Shown here: one piece after another, positions 1 to 6,118 of the stretch
How positions within the stretch are numbered: the stretch's first letter is position 1
Layout of the letters: every line of letters starts with the position of its first letter
Source of the DNA: an uncultured Clostridia bacterium
Lineage (GTDB): Bacteria; Bacillota; Clostridia; Oscillospirales; CAG-272
Length of the DNA stretch: 6,376 nt
Direction: 5' to 3'
Assembly (NCBI GenBank): GCA_937894775.1
Contig: CALAXC010000084.1
Location: 1 to 6,376, forward strand
Notes under the pieces: generated by a model
What the model was told of the DNA's origin: nothing
Database searches by the model: none
The model's input: only the letters and a program-made list of their open reading frames with translations
Translations under genes and position numbers: made by a program

Positions 1-15
1 GTGCGCTGATTGTTA

Positions 16-56
16 GATTGCCTGTCGGCTCAGCCGACTTAGTGCGAACATTGTGC
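16..56. repeat. Dispersed-repeat fragment, left copy
   Basis: It contains the 7-bp inverted repeat GTCGGCT/AGCCGAC (24-30 and 32-38, one-base centre), preceded by TTGCCTGTCGGC (18-29), a 12-mer that recurs exactly at 6190-6201. GTGCGAACATTGTGC (42-56) matches the reverse complement of 6277-6291 at 14 of 15 bases. GTGCGCTGA at 1-9 is the reverse complement of 6272-6280, so the element probably continues past the window edge. No gene is seen in 1-137. Confidence 0.6.
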
Positions 57-59
57 CCG

Positions 60-108
60 AAAAAGATGCGAGGGAAGAACCCTCTTTTAAGAAGTTTTCT
101 TCCCCCGC
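60..108 (-). terminator. Rho-independent terminator closing the operon
   Basis: On the minus strand a 12-bp stem, GCGGGGGAAGAA with TTCTTCCCTCGC (arms 97-108 and 68-79, one G-U pair), encloses a 17-nt loop that can itself form a small 5-bp hairpin. It is followed by AT and then TTTTT (60-64). It lies about 30 nt after the stop of the last gene. On the plus strand no T tract follows the stem, so it acts in the direction of the operon. Confidence 0.85.
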
Positions 109-113
109 GAATA

Positions 114-154
114 GCAAAAAATATTACACCTTCACCATCAATACGACGGTGAAG
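114..154 (-). terminator. Possible first terminator hairpin overlapping the last stop codon
   Basis: CTTCACC and GGTGAAG (arms 130-136 and 148-154) form a 7-bp stem with an 11-nt loop. The stop codon (138-140) lies in the loop. A run of six T follows on the minus strand after about nine more bases. The stem is short and the T run is displaced, so this is a weaker tandem terminator or an mRNA 3'-end stabiliser ahead of the stronger hairpin. Confidence 0.4.
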
Positions 155-1091
155 AAAGGTACCATTTCCCATCTTTTCCAAGTGTCATCGCAAGTTTAAC
201 TATTTCGATTTTATCGGGCTCCGACGGTAAATACGACTCCAACTCAACAACAACTCTTTCGTCATTCGAAGAATTTCGCACTATCTTTCCCGTTTCAAAG
301 CGATAAACCCTTTCCTCTGTGAAAAGCGGCTCATAAGTATTAAGCGAAGCAAGCATCGAAACACCTCTCGAATTAACGTAAGGGCTGTATCTTGCCTTCA
401 TAACAAGCGAACCCTCGGCAATTCCGTCAAAAAGCACAGAATCGAGCGAATCGGCATACTTTTCGTCATATACCGTTCGAATATACGCTTTTATGCTATC
501 GACCGAATTATACTGTGAATCGGCTAAAACATAGTCATAATCCTCAGGATCGGCTGCTGTATAGTAAAAATCATACTCTTTTTCGGTAAAAGGTATCGAA
601 TAAGCACGTTTGCCCGACTTTTCATCGGCATAAAGCTCTGCATAATAGCTTTCCTCCGCCCCCTGCTCAGCAGGGAAGAGAAGCGCCAGCTCCGCCGCAT
701 CATATTCCTTATCGGTCAGCAGAGCATAGCGAAAATCAACTTTATAATCCTTTTCCCGCCTGTATGCTATAACCGTGTACTCACTTGAAATAGGATAATA
801 ATAATGATAATTCAGCGGAAGCTCTTTACCGTCGTCAGACGTATAAGTCTTATCTGTTTTATAAATCGATAAAGAGCTTCTCGGATCATTCACTCTCTCA
901 TAGGTAGGAAGTCCCTTGCCCCAGATTATTTCATTCACCCCATATGACTCCTCAACAAGCTTTTTGAGCCGAGTCCTTATCGACGCATATTCGGGCGGAG
1001 CAGAGCAGGAACGTATAACGAAAAGAGAACAAATTATAAGAATTATTCCTACAGCAAGAGCTATTATTCTTATAAGCGTTGAACGTTTCAT
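138..1091 (-). CDS. Uncharacterised membrane-anchored or lipoprotein-like Tyr-rich protein
   Basis: I do not recognise this 317-aa protein. It starts with basic residues (MKR...R8) and a hydrophobic segment at about 9-27, followed by IRSCSAPPEY, so the remainder is probably extracytoplasmic. C29 could be a lipidated cysteine, but Arg at -2 of the lipobox is atypical, so an uncleaved N-terminal anchor is equally possible. C21 and C29 are the only cysteines. The rest is polar, acidic and unusually tyrosine-rich (34 Tyr, about 11%), with clusters YHYYYP (95-100), DFYYTA and DYDYV. The last ~110 residues, with alternating strands and the ending GKDGKWYLSSPSY, loosely resemble extracytoplasmic NTF2-like folds; this is a weak impression. 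The ATG lies 7 nt after the gyrA stop, with AGAGGA 11 nt upstream inside the end of gyrA, suggesting translational coupling. Terminators follow. Being an intact ORF in tight array with gyrA supports it as a real gene. Confidence 0.85.
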   Translation of the reverse strand: MKRSTLIRIIALAVGIILIICSLFVIRSCSAPPEYASIRTRLKKLVEESYGVNEIIWGKGLPTYERVNDPRSSLSIYKTDKTYTSDDGKELPLNYHYYYPISSEYTVIAYRREKDYKVDFRYALLTDKEYDAAELALLFPAEQGAEESYYAELYADEKSGKRAYSIPFTEKEYDFYYTAADPEDYDYVLADSQYNSVDSIKAYIRTVYDEKYADSLDSVLFDGIAEGSLVMKARYSPYVNSRGVSMLASLNTYEPLFTEERVYRFETGKIVRNSSNDERVVVELESYLPSEPDKIEIVKLAMTLGKDGKWYLSSPSY

Positions 1092-1098
1092 TTCTCAA

Positions 1099-3699
1099 TT
1101 ATTCCTCTGTAGGTTCGCTATCTTCGGTTGAGATATCAACATTTTCCGATACTTTTTCATTTTCTTCGGTTGAGTTGTCAACATTTTCAGAGGGGATTTC
1201 TTCATCCTCTTCGCGCTTGACCTTAGTAAAGTTTACAAGCGTCTGACCTTCGGAAAGTCGCATCATAATAACACCGCTTGCCGTTCTTGAATAAGTAGGA
1301 ATATCACAAACAGGAGTTCTTATGATCGTTCCGCCGTCGGTTATCATCATAAGATCGTCATCGTCGTCAACAGATGCGATACCGCAAAGCTTACCCGTCT
1401 TTTCTGTGAGATTGTGCGCCTGAACACCAACACCGCCACGGTGCTTCATTTCACGGAAGTCGGAATAATCAGTTCTCTTTCCGTAACCGTTCTCGGTTAT
1501 CGTTACAAGCGACTTTCCTTCTTCAACAAGCGCAACACCCGTTACATAATCGCCTTCGCGAACCATAATTCCGCGAACTCCTCGAGCCGTTCTTCCCATA
1601 GGACGAACATTTCGCTCGGAGAATCTTACGGCAGAACCGTTTCTTGTTGCAATAATTACATCATATTCACCGTGAGTGTGAACCACATAAACGAGCTCAT
1701 CGCCCTCGTCGAGCGCAAGAGCTATCTTTCCGCCCTTACGGTGATACTCATATTCTGAAAGAAGTGTTCTCTTAATAACACCCTGCTTTGTGATCATTGT
1801 AAGATATTCTGTATCCGAGAAAGCTTCAAGGCTGATAAGCGCTGTTATCTTTTCACCCGGAAGCATTTCTATTACGTTTACGATATTAGTTCCTTTTGCC
1901 GTTCTCGAAGATTCGGGGATCTGGTATGCTTTGCGCATATGGACCTTACCGAAATTCGTAAAGAGCAGGAGGAAGGAGTGCGAATGAACCGCCGCAACGG
2001 TATCAACAAAGTCATCGTCTTTTGTCGACATTCCGATAATACCCTTACCGCCACGGTGCTGCGAAACATAAGTATCGGCAGGCAAACGCTTGATATATCC
2101 CGCTTTTGTAAGCGTGATAACACAATTATGCTTTTCGATAAGATCCTCAAGATCGATATCGTCGGTAGCGGGAAGAATTTCGGTTCTTCTTTCGTCACCG
2201 AATTTGCGCTTGATCTCAAGCATTTCTTCCTTTATTATATTATTTATCTTTTCGGGATCCGCGAGAACACCCTCAAGCTCAACTATAAGTGCGTGGAGCT
2301 TTGAAAGCTCGTCCTCGATCTTATCTCTTTCCATACCCGTGAGCTTACCGAGTGTCATTTCAACGATAGCCTGTGCCTGAGCCTCCGAAAGATGACGGCT
2401 GTTCTCTCCGCCGATCAAAGCAGCAAATTCGTCATTGAATTTGACCTCAAACTCTTCAGCCATAAGGCGTTCCTTAGCTTCGGGGATCGATTTTGAGCTT
2501 CTTATGATCTCGATAACTCTGTCAATATTGTCGATCGCTATGTGATAACCTTCAAAAATATGCGCTCTCTGCTTAGCTTTGTTAAGATCAAATGTCACAC
2601 GGCGGTAAATAACCGAACGCTGATGCTCGATATAAAGATCAAGTATCTGAGGAAGTGAAAGTATCTTCGGCTCGTTGTTTACAAGTGCGAGCATATTTAC
2701 GGCACACGTAGACTGAAGCTCGGAATATTTATAAAGCTGATTTAAGATGACCTGCGCATTTGCATCTCTCTTATACTCAACAACTATACGCATACCGCCT
2801 CTGCCCGACTCATCGCGAAGCTCGGTTATGCCTTCAATACGTTTTTCCTTAACGAGATTTGCAATAGTTTTACAAAGTTCGCTCTTATTAACTCCGTACG
2901 GTATTTCTGTAAATACTATTCTGCGGTGATCTTCCTCGATCTCCGCCTTTGCGCGAACCATTATTCTGCCTTTTCCCGTAGTGTAAGCCGAAACTATTCC
3001 GCTTGAGCCGTAAATAGTTGCGTAAGTCGGAAAATCAGGTCCTTTTACATACTCCATAAGCTCGGGAACGGTCGATTCGGGGTTCTCCATACGGAAAATA
3101 GTTGCGTCGATGACCTCACCTAAGTTGTGAGGCGGGATATTTGTCGCCATACCGACCGCAATACCCATAGATCCGTTTACTAAGAGGTTAGGAAATCTTG
3201 AGGGAAGAACCTTAGGCTCTTTGCGGCGGTTATCGAAGTTCGGAACAAAATCAACGACCTCTTTTTCAAGATCCGCCATAAGCTCGTCGGATATCTTCGC
3301 CATTCTCGCCTCGGTATAACGGTAAGCCGCTGCTCCGTCACCGTCAACCGAACCAAAGTTTCCGTGTCCCTCAACAAGAGGATAACGGTAGGAGAAATCC
3401 TGCGCCATTCTTACCATCGTACCGTAAACCGCAGTATCTCCGTGAGGGTGATAACGTCCGAGAACGTTACCGACCGTCGTTGCCGATTTACGGAAAGGCT
3501 TGTCGTGCGTAAGATTATCCTCGTACATCGCGTACATTATTCTTCGCTGACCCGGCTTCATTCCGTCGCGAACGTCGGGAAGCGCACGTGCAGCGATAAC
3601 CGACATTGAATATTCGATAAAGGATTTTTTAACTTCCTTTTCCATATCAATATCGACTATTTTTTGGTCCAAAAATTCTATATTATTTTCGTTTTCCAC
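1099..3699 (-). CDS. gyrA: DNA gyrase subunit A (DNA breakage-reunion and wrapping subunit)
   Basis: GyrA cuts and reseals the gate DNA segment through a tyrosyl-DNA bond and wraps DNA to give positive crossings. Numbered from the ATG at 3723, the winged-helix core holds the quinolone-determining region HPHGDTAVYG (92-101) and the catalytic pair R135-Y136 in YRYTEARM. A tower and coiled-coil region follows to about residue 515. The C-terminal pinwheel begins with GyrA box QHRGGKG (555-561, canonical QRRGGKG), which separates GyrA from ParC. Five degenerate boxes follow near 606, 660, 710, 760 and 812, giving six blades. Residues about 837-874 form an acidic tail with a tandem repeat. I prefer the GTG at codon 9 (3699, 866 aa): AAAGGA sits 9 nt before it, while the ATG at 3723 has no Shine-Dalgarno sequence. 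It lies downstream of gyrB and overlaps the RBS of the next gene. At the QRDR, G101 replaces the usual acidic residue. Confidence 0.97.
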   Translation of the reverse strand: MENENNIEFLDQKIVDIDMEKEVKKSFIEYSMSVIAARALPDVRDGMKPGQRRIMYAMYEDNLTHDKPFRKSATTVGNVLGRYHPHGDTAVYGTMVRMAQDFSYRYPLVEGHGNFGSVDGDGAAAYRYTEARMAKISDELMADLEKEVVDFVPNFDNRRKEPKVLPSRFPNLLVNGSMGIAVGMATNIPPHNLGEVIDATIFRMENPESTVPELMEYVKGPDFPTYATIYGSSGIVSAYTTGKGRIMVRAKAEIEEDHRRIVFTEIPYGVNKSELCKTIANLVKEKRIEGITELRDESGRGGMRIVVEYKRDANAQVILNQLYKYSELQSTCAVNMLALVNNEPKILSLPQILDLYIEHQRSVIYRRVTFDLNKAKQRAHIFEGYHIAIDNIDRVIEIIRSSKSIPEAKERLMAEEFEVKFNDEFAALIGGENSRHLSEAQAQAIVEMTLGKLTGMERDKIEDELSKLHALIVELEGVLADPEKINNIIKEEMLEIKRKFGDERRTEILPATDDIDLEDLIEKHNCVITLTKAGYIKRLPADTYVSQHRGGKGIIGMSTKDDDFVDTVAAVHSHSFLLLFTNFGKVHMRKAYQIPESSRTAKGTNIVNVIEMLPGEKITALISLEAFSDTEYLTMITKQGVIKRTLLSEYEYHRKGGKIALALDEGDELVYVVHTHGEYDVIIATRNGSAVRFSERNVRPMGRTARGVRGIMVREGDYVTGVALVEEGKSLVTITENGYGKRTDYSDFREMKHRGGVGVQAHNLTEKTGKLCGIASVDDDDDLMMITDGGTIIRTPVCDIPTYSRTASGVIMMRLSEGQTLVNFTKVKREEDEEIPSENVDNSTEENEKVSENVDISTEDSEPTEE
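1103..1108 (-). promoter_or_regulatory. RBS of the third gene, inside the gyrA end
   Basis: AGAGGA spans the last gyrA codons before TAA and lies 11 nt before the ATG at 1091. Ribosomes finishing gyrA would cover this site, consistent with coupled translation. Confidence 0.55.
1121..1191 (-). repeat. 42-bp-period tandem repeat in the 3' end of gyrA
   Basis: The 29-bp segments 1121-1149 and 1163-1191 match at about 26 positions and lie 42 bp apart, exactly 14 codons. In the protein this gives SENVD-N-STE-EN-E followed by SENVD-I-STE-DS-E (845-870), which doubles the acidic part of the GyrA tail. It looks like a recent in-frame duplication. Confidence 0.75.
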
Positions 3700-3708
3700 G
3701 TTTTTTAA

Positions 3709-3720
3709 TCCTTTTCCTTT
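3709..3720 (-). promoter_or_regulatory. RBS deciding the gyrA start (AAAGGA twice)
   Basis: AAAGGA occurs twice in a row just after the possible ATG at 3723; the second copy (3714-3709) is 9 nt before the in-frame GTG at 3699. The stretch upstream of the ATG has no Shine-Dalgarno-like purine run. This supports GTG as the working start and makes the first eight ATG-form codons untranslated leader. Confidence 0.6.
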
Positions 3721-3766
3721 CATTAACAGTAAGAAGGTAAAATTGTATTTTTTAACACTTTAACAA

Positions 3767-3796
3767 AAAATATTCAACACTTGAAAATTTTGTCGA
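3767..3796 (-). promoter_or_regulatory. Candidate sigma-A-type promoter for gyrA
   Basis: TCGACA (3796-3791; 5 of 6 to TTGACA) is followed after 18 bp by TATTTT (3772-3767; 4 of 6 to TATAAT) on the minus strand. This would give gyrA its own transcript start about 60 nt before the GTG and downstream of the DnaA-box cluster. AT-rich DNA makes chance matches common. Confidence 0.3.
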
Positions 3797-3857
3797 TTTC
3801 ATTCATTTTTTTGAATAAAAGGGCATTTTGTGGTGTTTTTATCTGTATAAATGTTAG

Positions 3858-3890
3858 TTATCAACACAGTTTTCCACACAGTGTGGAAAA
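3858..3890. promoter_or_regulatory. Cluster of three DnaA-box-like sites
   Basis: Three 9-mers fit the DnaA-box consensus TTWTNCACA or its close variant: TTATCAACA (3858-3866, plus), TTTTCCACA (3870-3878, plus) and TGTGGAAAA (3882-3890, i.e. TTTTCCACA on minus). Starts are exactly 12 bp apart and both gaps read CAG. The last two boxes face each other within a palindrome with 12-bp arms (3868-3892). AT-rich DNA lies on both sides. DnaA, a second regulator that reads the palindrome, or an mRNA hairpin are all possible. Confidence 0.55.
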
Positions 3891-3942
3891 CTTCGTTATA
3901 AATTTAAAGTTTTAATATAAAAATTACACACAAAAATTTGTA

Positions 3943-5877
3943 TTAAATATCAAGGTTTTCTGCAAATTTTGCGTTCTTTTCTATAAACTCACGTCTTGGC
4001 TCTACGCTATCACCCATAAGAAGCGAGAACATAGCATCGCACGCCATCGCATCTTCTGTGGTGACCTTAAGAAGAGTTCTGCGCTCAGGGTCCATAGTGG
4101 TTTCCCAAAGCTGCTCCTTGTCCATTTCTCCAAGACCTTTGTATCTGTCTGCTTCAGCGCCTGCACCGATCTCATTTATTATTTCGTCACGTTCAGCGTC
4201 GGAGAAGGCATATCTTTCGGGGCCCTTGCCGTTTCTCTTGTAAACTCTGTAAAGAGGCGGCTGAGCGAGATATATGTGTCCGTCATCGATAAGCTGACGC
4301 ATATGACGGAAGAAGAAGGTGAGAAGCAATATTCTTATATGCGAACCGTCGACGTCGGCATCCGCCATAATTATTATCTTTCCGTAACGGAGCTTCTGTA
4401 TATCAAAATCTTCTCCTATGCCGCAACCGAGCGCCTGAATGATCGGTATGAGCGAGGGATTTGAATAAACCTTGTCAAGTCTGTTCTTTTCTACGTTAAG
4501 AACCTTACCTCTTAAAGGAAGTATAGCCTGGAAGCGGCTGTCACGTCCTCCCTTTGCAGAACCTCCCGCAGAATCTCCCTCTACAAGATAGAGCTCTGTA
4601 AGCTCAACACGTTTTTCCTGACAGTCGGCAAGCTTACCGGGAAGAGTAGAGCCTTCAAGAAGTCCTTTACGTCTTGTAAGCTCTCTCGCCTTTCTTGCAG
4701 CTTCTCTTGCTCTTGCAGCTTCAAGCGACTTTTCAAGTATAGTCTTTGCGACCGAGGGATTTTCCTCAAAGAACTCGCCAAGCTTTGTAACTATCGTATT
4801 TTCTACGAGAGTTCTTATTTCCGAGTTACCGAGCTTCGCCTTGGTCTGAGATTCAAACTGCGCATTTTCAAGCTTAACGCTTACGATAGCGCAGATACCT
4901 TCGCGAACGTCATCGCCCGAAAGGTTTTTATCGTTTTCTTTGAGTATCGAATTCTTACGCGCGTAATCGTTAAGAACCTTGGTAAGTCCCGATTTGAAGC
5001 CTGTTTCGTGCGTTCCGCCGTCGATAGTATTCATATTGTTAGCGAAGGTAAGAACGCTGTCGTTGTAAGAATTATTGTACTGTAAAGCTATTTCAGCTAC
5101 GCTCGTACCCTTTTCTCCGCGCATATAAATTACGTCGGAATGGATAGGATCGCAGGCTTTCTGCTGAGTAAGATAACTTACAAAGCTTCGAATTCCGCCC
5201 TCGTAGTGGAATTCGTCCTCTATTATATTTTCGCTGTCACGTTCGTCACGGAGAATTATTCTGATTCCACCGTTCAAAAACGCCTGCTCACGCATACGGT
5301 TTGCAAGAGTTTCGTAAACGAATACAGTTTCCTCAAATATAGTAGAGTCGGGCTTGAAGGTAACCTTTACACCGTGAGGACGTTCGGGGGACTCGCCCTC
5401 GTCTTTGAAAGGACGGACCACACGTCCGCGTTCAAAGCGCTCAGTAAATCTTCTTCCTTCATAGCAGTCGTCAAGCTCTACCCATTCGGAAAGGGCATTA
5501 ACAACAGATGCGCCAACTCCGTGAAGTCCGCCCGCGATCTTGTATCCGCCGCCGCCGAATTTTCCTCCTGCGTGTAGTATCGTATATACAACCTCGGGAG
5601 TCGGTATACCCTGCTTAGGGTGTATCGCCGAGGGGATTCCTCGTCCGTTATCTTCGACCGTAATGCTGTCGCCGGGATTTATAGTGACTCTTATGATGTC
5701 ACAATATCCTGCAAGAGCCTCGTCGATCGAGTTATCAACAATTTCATATACAAGGTGGTGGAGTCCGTGTATCGAGGTCGTTCCGATGTACATACCGGGA
5801 CGCTTTCGAACAGCCTCTAAGCCCTCCAAGACTTGTATTTGATTTTCATCATAAACCTGATGAGTGTTGTTGTCCAT
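3943..5877 (-). CDS. gyrB: DNA gyrase subunit B (ATPase/TOPRIM subunit)
   Basis: ATP-hydrolysing subunit of type IIA topoisomerase DNA gyrase; with GyrA it introduces negative supercoils in the cytoplasm. Numbered from the upstream ATG at 5889, the GHKL ATPase domain shows E49 (catalytic base), N53 (Mg), D80 in EDNGRGIP, and GGLHGVG at 120-126. The transducer carries QTKAKLG at 348-354 with the ATP-contacting K350. The TOPRIM domain has EGDSAGG (E437) and DADVDG (D510, D512, D514). The C-terminus has YKGLGEMD and ends FAENLDI. The short TOPRIM region, without the large insert of enterobacterial GyrB, and the length (644-648 aa) fit Firmicutes GyrB. I chose the second in-frame ATG (5877) because AAAGGA lies 11 nt before it, while the same motif overlaps the first ATG (648-aa form). 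No intein or frameshift is seen. Two aminocoumarin-contact positions are unusual (see findings). ParE is unlikely given the gyrA neighbour with a GyrA box. Confidence 0.97.
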   Translation of the reverse strand: MDNNTHQVYDENQIQVLEGLEAVRKRPGMYIGTTSIHGLHHLVYEIVDNSIDEALAGYCDIIRVTINPGDSITVEDNGRGIPSAIHPKQGIPTPEVVYTILHAGGKFGGGGYKIAGGLHGVGASVVNALSEWVELDDCYEGRRFTERFERGRVVRPFKDEGESPERPHGVKVTFKPDSTIFEETVFVYETLANRMREQAFLNGGIRIILRDERDSENIIEDEFHYEGGIRSFVSYLTQQKACDPIHSDVIYMRGEKGTSVAEIALQYNNSYNDSVLTFANNMNTIDGGTHETGFKSGLTKVLNDYARKNSILKENDKNLSGDDVREGICAIVSVKLENAQFESQTKAKLGNSEIRTLVENTIVTKLGEFFEENPSVAKTILEKSLEAARAREAARKARELTRRKGLLEGSTLPGKLADCQEKRVELTELYLVEGDSAGGSAKGGRDSRFQAILPLRGKVLNVEKNRLDKVYSNPSLIPIIQALGCGIGEDFDIQKLRYGKIIIMADADVDGSHIRILLLTFFFRHMRQLIDDGHIYLAQPPLYRVYKRNGKGPERYAFSDAERDEIINEIGAGAEADRYKGLGEMDKEQLWETTMDPERRTLLKVTTEDAMACDAMFSLLMGDSVEPRREFIEKNAKFAENLDI

Positions 5878-5888
5878 TTTTTTAACCA

Positions 5889-5894
5889 TCCTTT
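5889..5894 (-). promoter_or_regulatory. RBS deciding the gyrB start
   Basis: AAAGGA overlaps the A of the upstream ATG (5889) and lies 11 nt before the second in-frame ATG (5877). A Shine-Dalgarno touching the start codon cannot serve it, so translation more likely begins MDNNTHQVY than MVKKMDNN. Confidence 0.55.
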
Positions 5895-5931
5895 GTTTAT
5901 TTATAATAGTTAGTTTGTGTTAAGATTTTTC

Positions 5932-5955
5932 GCTACTTTTTTGAAAAAAAGTAGC
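5932..5955. repeat. Palindrome GCTACTTTTTT/AAAAAAGTAGC upstream of gyrB
   Basis: Two 11-bp arms flank a 2-nt centre. It lies about 40 bp upstream of the gyrB RBS. As RNA it would form a tight A/U-rich hairpin in either direction. It resembles the edge of a dispersed palindromic intergenic element, but copy number cannot be seen here. Confidence 0.6.
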
Positions 5956-5959
5956 ACAA

Positions 5960-5984
5960 AAAACTTTCCTGAAGGTAAAGTTTT
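5960..5984. repeat. Inverted repeat AAAACTTT/AAAGTTTT
   Basis: Eight-base arms (5960-5967 and 5977-5984) enclose CCTGAAGGT, which extends the stem by two G-C pairs with one bulged base. It directly adjoins the preceding palindrome. Confidence 0.5.
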
Positions 5985-5993
5985 AGCGCACAC

Positions 5994-6026
5994 ACATAGC
6001 TCGCCCAAAGCCATCGGGTGCTATGT
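5994..6026. repeat. Inverted repeat ACATAGC/GCTATGT
   Basis: Seven-base arms (5994-6000 and 6020-6026) enclose a 19-nt loop with a possible inner CCC/GGG pairing. It is part of the chain of hairpins between gyrB and the window edge. Confidence 0.4.
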
Positions 6027-6062
6027 ACATCTCGCAAAGAGCGATTCAAAGAAGTTTTTAGT

Positions 6063-6108
6063 CAAGTTTTTTCCAAAAAACTTGCGGGGTCAATAGGGGC
6101 AGAGCCCC
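6063..6108. repeat. Two adjoining hairpins: CAAGTTTTTT/AAAAAACTTG and GGGGC/GCCCC
   Basis: The first has perfect 10-bp arms (6063-6072, 6075-6084) with a 2-nt centre; the second has 5-bp arms (6096-6100, 6104-6108) with a 3-nt loop. The combination of an A/T palindrome, GCGGGGT and a G/C hairpin recalls intergenic repeats I associate with Clostridia genomes; this is recollection, not a search. Confidence 0.5.
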
Positions 6109-6118
6109 CGAAAAACGG

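Larger units (their letters stand above)
3724..3942. other. AT-rich gyrB-gyrA intergenic region
   Basis: These 219 bp carry no open frame of note. The stretch 3893-3942 next to the gyrB stop is almost entirely A and T, as is 3741-3790. The DnaA-box cluster lies near the centre. No hairpin plus T-tract terminator for gyrB is clear, so read-through into gyrA is likely, with an added internal promoter possible. Confidence 0.6.

Noticed and set aside
1414..1758. Plus-strand frame of 114 aa antisense to gyrA
   Set aside because: It lies wholly within the conserved gyrA pinwheel sequence, has low-complexity shadow composition and no RBS context that outweighs gyrA. The same applies to the other frames within gyrA and gyrB, including 1939-2304, 5140-5577 and 5540-5842.
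1099..3699. Intein or frameshift in gyrA
   Set aside because: The frame is continuous, and all catalytic and structural motifs occur in normal order at expected spacing; the length excess is confined to the acidic tail.
3724..3942. Calling this spacer the chromosomal oriC
   Set aside because: Only three boxes, all variants rather than exact TTATCCACA; dnaA/dnaN are not in the window; and gyrB would be head-on to a rightward fork. Reported as a DnaA-box cluster only.
5732..5740. Another TTATCAACA DnaA-like 9-mer
   Set aside because: It falls in gyrB codons for the conserved VDNSID motif (GTTGATAAC), so the protein sequence explains it. It also shows that a lone 9-mer is not evidence.
3943..5877. 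ParE (and ParC for the next gene) instead of gyrase
   Set aside because: The downstream partner has a near-canonical GyrA box (QHRGGKG) and six pinwheel repeats, which indicate gyrase.
5895..5930. Sigma-A promoter for gyrB (TTAACA with TATAAA)
   Set aside because: TTAACA and TATAAA are only about 12 bp apart, too close for -35/-10, and no other -35 fits.
6063..6084. Rho-independent terminator of a gene beyond the right edge
   Set aside because: The stem is mostly A/U and no T tract follows directly on either strand, so it looks like a palindromic repeat rather than a terminator.
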